64,000 nucleotides of DNA. Origin: CAZFHL01 sp964519145. GTDB taxonomy: Bacteria > Patescibacteriota > Minisyncoccia > Phycocordibacterales > WO2-35-19. The stretch spans positions 1-64,000 of the forward strand of contig CAZFHL010000001.1 of NCBI GenBank assembly GCA_964519145.1, written 5' to 3'. The notes beneath the pieces are model-generated. The model did no database searches, had not been told where the DNA came from, and saw only the letters and a program-made list of their open reading frames with translations. Positions 62,017 to 64,000 of this stretch are shown in pieces. Made by a program: the position numbers and the translations under genes. Position 1 is the stretch's first letter. Each line of letters begins with the position of its first letter.

Positions 62017-63807
62017 TTGGAAAAGAGTAATGAAAAAAGTGTTTATTCGTTAAATAAAGAAACTTTAAGGATATATTGGATGCATTCTAAAAAATATCCT
62101 GGAATGGTTTTGTTGTCTATTTTTGGAGCGTTGCTAACTATCTTTGCAGATGTGGTTGCTCCAATAATTTACAAAGATTTCTTCGATTTGTTAACAGTTT
62201 CTCAAAAAAATAATACGGTTGTCTCAAATATATGGCAAAAAATGTATTTGATGATGGGTGTTGCTTTTGCTTCTTGGATTGGCGGGAGGATTTGTATTTA
62301 TGGTGTTTCAAAATTTGAGATACTTGTAATGGCAGATTTGCCGAATTATTGTTTTGAATATCTTCATAGACATTCTCATCAATTTTTTACTGGCAACTTT
62401 TCTGGATCTTTAGTAAAGAGGGTAAATAGATTTACTTCTGGTTTTGAAGTGATAGCAGATCAATGCATTTTACAATTGGGTCAAGTTGCAATTAGGATTT
62501 TACTTATCATTGTTGTTATTTTTTGGCAAAATACTCTAATAGGATTTATGTTTTTATTATGGGCTTTTTTGTTCATTATTTTCAATTTTTTCTTTGCTAA
62601 ATGGAAGTTGAAATTTGATATATATAGAGCAGAACTTGATACTAAAACTACAGCGGTTCTTTCAGATACTATTGCAAACAACATAAATATAAAATTATTC
62701 TCTGGTTTACATAGAGAATCTGCTTCATTTAAAGAGATTACCTCTAGATTGGCAAGTGCAAGATATAGATCTTGGAGGATGGGCGAATATTCAGATGCTG
62801 TTCAAGGAGTTTCTATTAGAGTCCTTGAATTTGTTATGTTGGCCAGTGCAATAAATTATTGGTTAAATGGTAGCATAACAGTTGGCGGTATCATTATGCT
62901 TAGATCATATATGTGGCAACTCGCTGATAGGATAAGAGAGATTGGTCAATCAGTTAGAAAAATATATGAAGCAATGGCTGATTCAAATGAAATGACAGAA
63001 ATATTGGTAAAACCTCATGAAATTTTAGATTCAGAAAATGCAAAAAGACTTGTGGTAAAAAATGGGAAGGTCGAATTTAAAAATGTCGGTTTTAATTACG
63101 GTGATCCTAGATATCCTATTTTTCAAAATTTTAATTTAAAAATAAGAAAAAATAGTAGAGTGGGAATTGTCGGTACTTCAGGTGGTGGCAAATCTACCTT
63201 AATTAAATTATTGACTAGACTTTATGATCTAAATTCAGGGAGTATTTTAATTGATGGGCAAGATATTAGAGAAGTGACTCAAAGTAGTTTAAATGAAAAT
63301 ATTGCTGTTGTTCCTCAAGACCCTGTATTGTTCCATAGGACACTCATGGAGAATATCAGATATTCAAGACCAGGTGCTACTGATGAAGAAGTAATAAGAG
63401 CTTCAAAGCTTGCACATTGTCATGAATTTATATCAAATTCACCTTCAGGATACAATACATTTGTAGGGGAAAGGGGTCTAAAGCTTTCTGGGGGTGAGCG
63501 TCAAAGAGTGGCTATTGCAAGAGCAATATTGATGAATCCTAAAATTATTGTTTTTGATGAAGCCACGAGTGCTCTTGATTCAGAATCTGAAAAGTTGATT
63601 CAAGATGCTATGTCAAAATTAATGGAAGGCAGAACTGTGATTGCTATTGCCCATAGACTTTCTACTATTTCTAAAATGGATAACATTGTAGTTATTTCTC
63701 AAGGGAGAATCATAGAAGAAGGTAAGCATGAAAGTTTAATTGCAAGCGGAGGGCATTATTCAAAATTGTGGTCTTTGCAGTATGGTGGTGATAAAATAAT
63801 TTCTTAG
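62017..63807 (+). CDS. ABC exporter, paralogue of the gene at 43511
   Basis: 596 residues from TTG 62017 (AAAAAGGAG upstream; no in-frame ATG nearby). Six-helix domain then ATPase: Walker A GTSGGGKST, Q-loop VVPQDPVLFHRT, signature KLSGGERQR, Walker B IIVFDEATSALDS. Shares blocks such as FTGNFSGSLVKRVNRF with the first exporter (FVDNFAGSLVQKVGRF). Could act as homo- or heterodimer. Confidence 0.92.
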   Translation: MEKSNEKSVYSLNKETLRIYWMHSKKYPGMVLLSIFGALLTIFADVVAPIIYKDFFDLLTVSQKNNTVVSNIWQKMYLMMGVAFASWIGGRICIYGVSKFEILVMADLPNYCFEYLHRHSHQFFTGNFSGSLVKRVNRFTSGFEVIADQCILQLGQVAIRILLIIVVIFWQNTLIGFMFLLWAFLFIIFNFFFAKWKLKFDIYRAELDTKTTAVLSDTIANNINIKLFSGLHRESASFKEITSRLASARYRSWRMGEYSDAVQGVSIRVLEFVMLASAINYWLNGSITVGGIIMLRSYMWQLADRIREIGQSVRKIYEAMADSNEMTEILVKPHEILDSENAKRLVVKNGKVEFKNVGFNYGDPRYPIFQNFNLKIRKNSRVGIVGTSGGGKSTLIKLLTRLYDLNSGSILIDGQDIREVTQSSLNENIAVVPQDPVLFHRTLMENIRYSRPGATDEEVIRASKLAHCHEFISNSPSGYNTFVGERGLKLSGGERQRVAIARAILMNPKIIVFDEATSALDSESEKLIQDAMSKLMEGRTVIAIAHRLSTISKMDNIVVISQGRIIEEGKHESLIASGGHYSKLWSLQYGGDKIIS

Positions 63808-63815
63808 TTTTAAAA

Positions 63816-63842
63816 AAGAGCGTAAATTTACGCTCTTTTTCT
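63816..63842 (+). terminator. Rho-independent terminator
   Basis: AAGAGCGTAAA/TTTACGCTCTTT hairpin followed by T-run. Confidence 0.85.
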
Positions 63843-63955
63843 GTCTTATAAAATGTCATTATTTTAGACTAAACTTTTTTTGATTTGAAAATTTTTAAAC
63901 TCAAATAGAAAATCCAAATTACATTAATTCAGATTTTTGTGATATATATTTATAT

Positions 63956-64000
63956 ATGAATATATCAATTGGTATAGTCGGTCTTCCAAATGTAGGAAAA
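63956..64000 (+). CDS. ychF: YchF GTPase/ATPase, N-terminus only
   Basis: Fifteen codons before the window ends: MNISIGIVGLPNVGK, the YchF/Obg G1 loop. Probably the ribosome-associated redox-regulated ATPase YchF; another Obg-family member is possible. Confidence 0.7.
   Translation, partial: MNISIGIVGLPNVGK

Noticed and set aside
1..64000. CRISPR array or complete insertion sequence
   Set aside because: No regularly spaced short repeats and no intact transposase gene seen; the only recombinase trace is the tail at 5418-5654.
1..64000. Recoded TGA (genetic code 25)
   Set aside because: TGA ends dnaG, gpmA, prs and others at expected places, and no conserved Gly is encoded by TGA.

Overview
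The window looks like a chromosome segment from a Patescibacteria (Candidate Phyla Radiation) bacterium, probably Parcubacteria-like. It is strongly AT-rich. Many core genes have no Shine-Dalgarno (SD) sequence. Proteins are compact (pyruvate kinase lacks its C-terminal domain, phosphoglycerate mutase is short), and there are many lineage-specific small proteins. TGA acts as a normal stop, so this is not a code-25 lineage. Taxonomy is inference from gene content; no 16S gene is present.

Layout. 1-950: end of dnaX. 1.15-6.2 kb: tRNA-Gln(TTG), then a copper island (csoR, copA, an HMA-DsbD-like membrane protein, a cupredoxin), a serine-recombinase remnant and a tRNA-like sequence. 6.3-8.4 kb: two diverged copies of a small minus-strand gene, each followed by a hammerhead-ribozyme-like motif, enclosing a lipoprotein gene, tspO and a membrane protein gene. 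8.4-15.2 kb: IMPase-like gene, 2-hydroxyacid dehydrogenase, pyrG, tRNA-Gln(CTG), then single-gene cassettes, each with its own SD and terminator. 15.5-24.4 kb: structured RNA candidates, uppP, eno, gpmA, an adenylate-kinase-like gene, a two-domain methyltransferase, pyk, rpsP, khpA, trmD. 25-36.7 kb: rpoB-rpoC-dnaG-rpoD, small membrane proteins, mscL, a cyclophilin. 36.9-40.6 kb: minus-strand prs-HAD-nadV operon opposite an NrtR-like regulator. 40.6-46.4 kb: flavoprotein, DEAD helicase, ABC exporter, trhO. 47.6-50.4 kb: a complete diversity-generating retroelement (DGR). 50.5-57.5 kb: typA and accessory genes. 57.6-58.6 kb: two divergently transcribed structured RNAs. 58.8-64 kb: an HTH plus GHKL-ATPase pair, a VIT-family protein, a second ABC exporter and the start of ychF.

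Main discoveries. (1) The DGR: a GC-rich target gene carries a 103-bp variable repeat. A 103-bp template repeat lies about 350 bp downstream, and 13 of the 14 differences fall on template adenines. An Avd-like helical protein and a DGR-type reverse transcriptase follow. A run of nine G puts the upstream Avd start out of frame. (2) Seven intergenic copies of an imperfect palindrome whose inner AT-rich hairpin shows compensatory changes between copies. (3) An NAD-salvage operon with the gene pair seen in the NARP1 NAD+ reconstitution pathway. It faces an NrtR-like gene, and the shared palindromic operators recur at a kinase gene 20 kb away. (4) Hammerhead-like motifs behind a duplicated small gene. 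(5) Two structured RNA loci on divergent consensus promoters. Functional statements are inferred from sequence motifs read by eye; no database search was possible.
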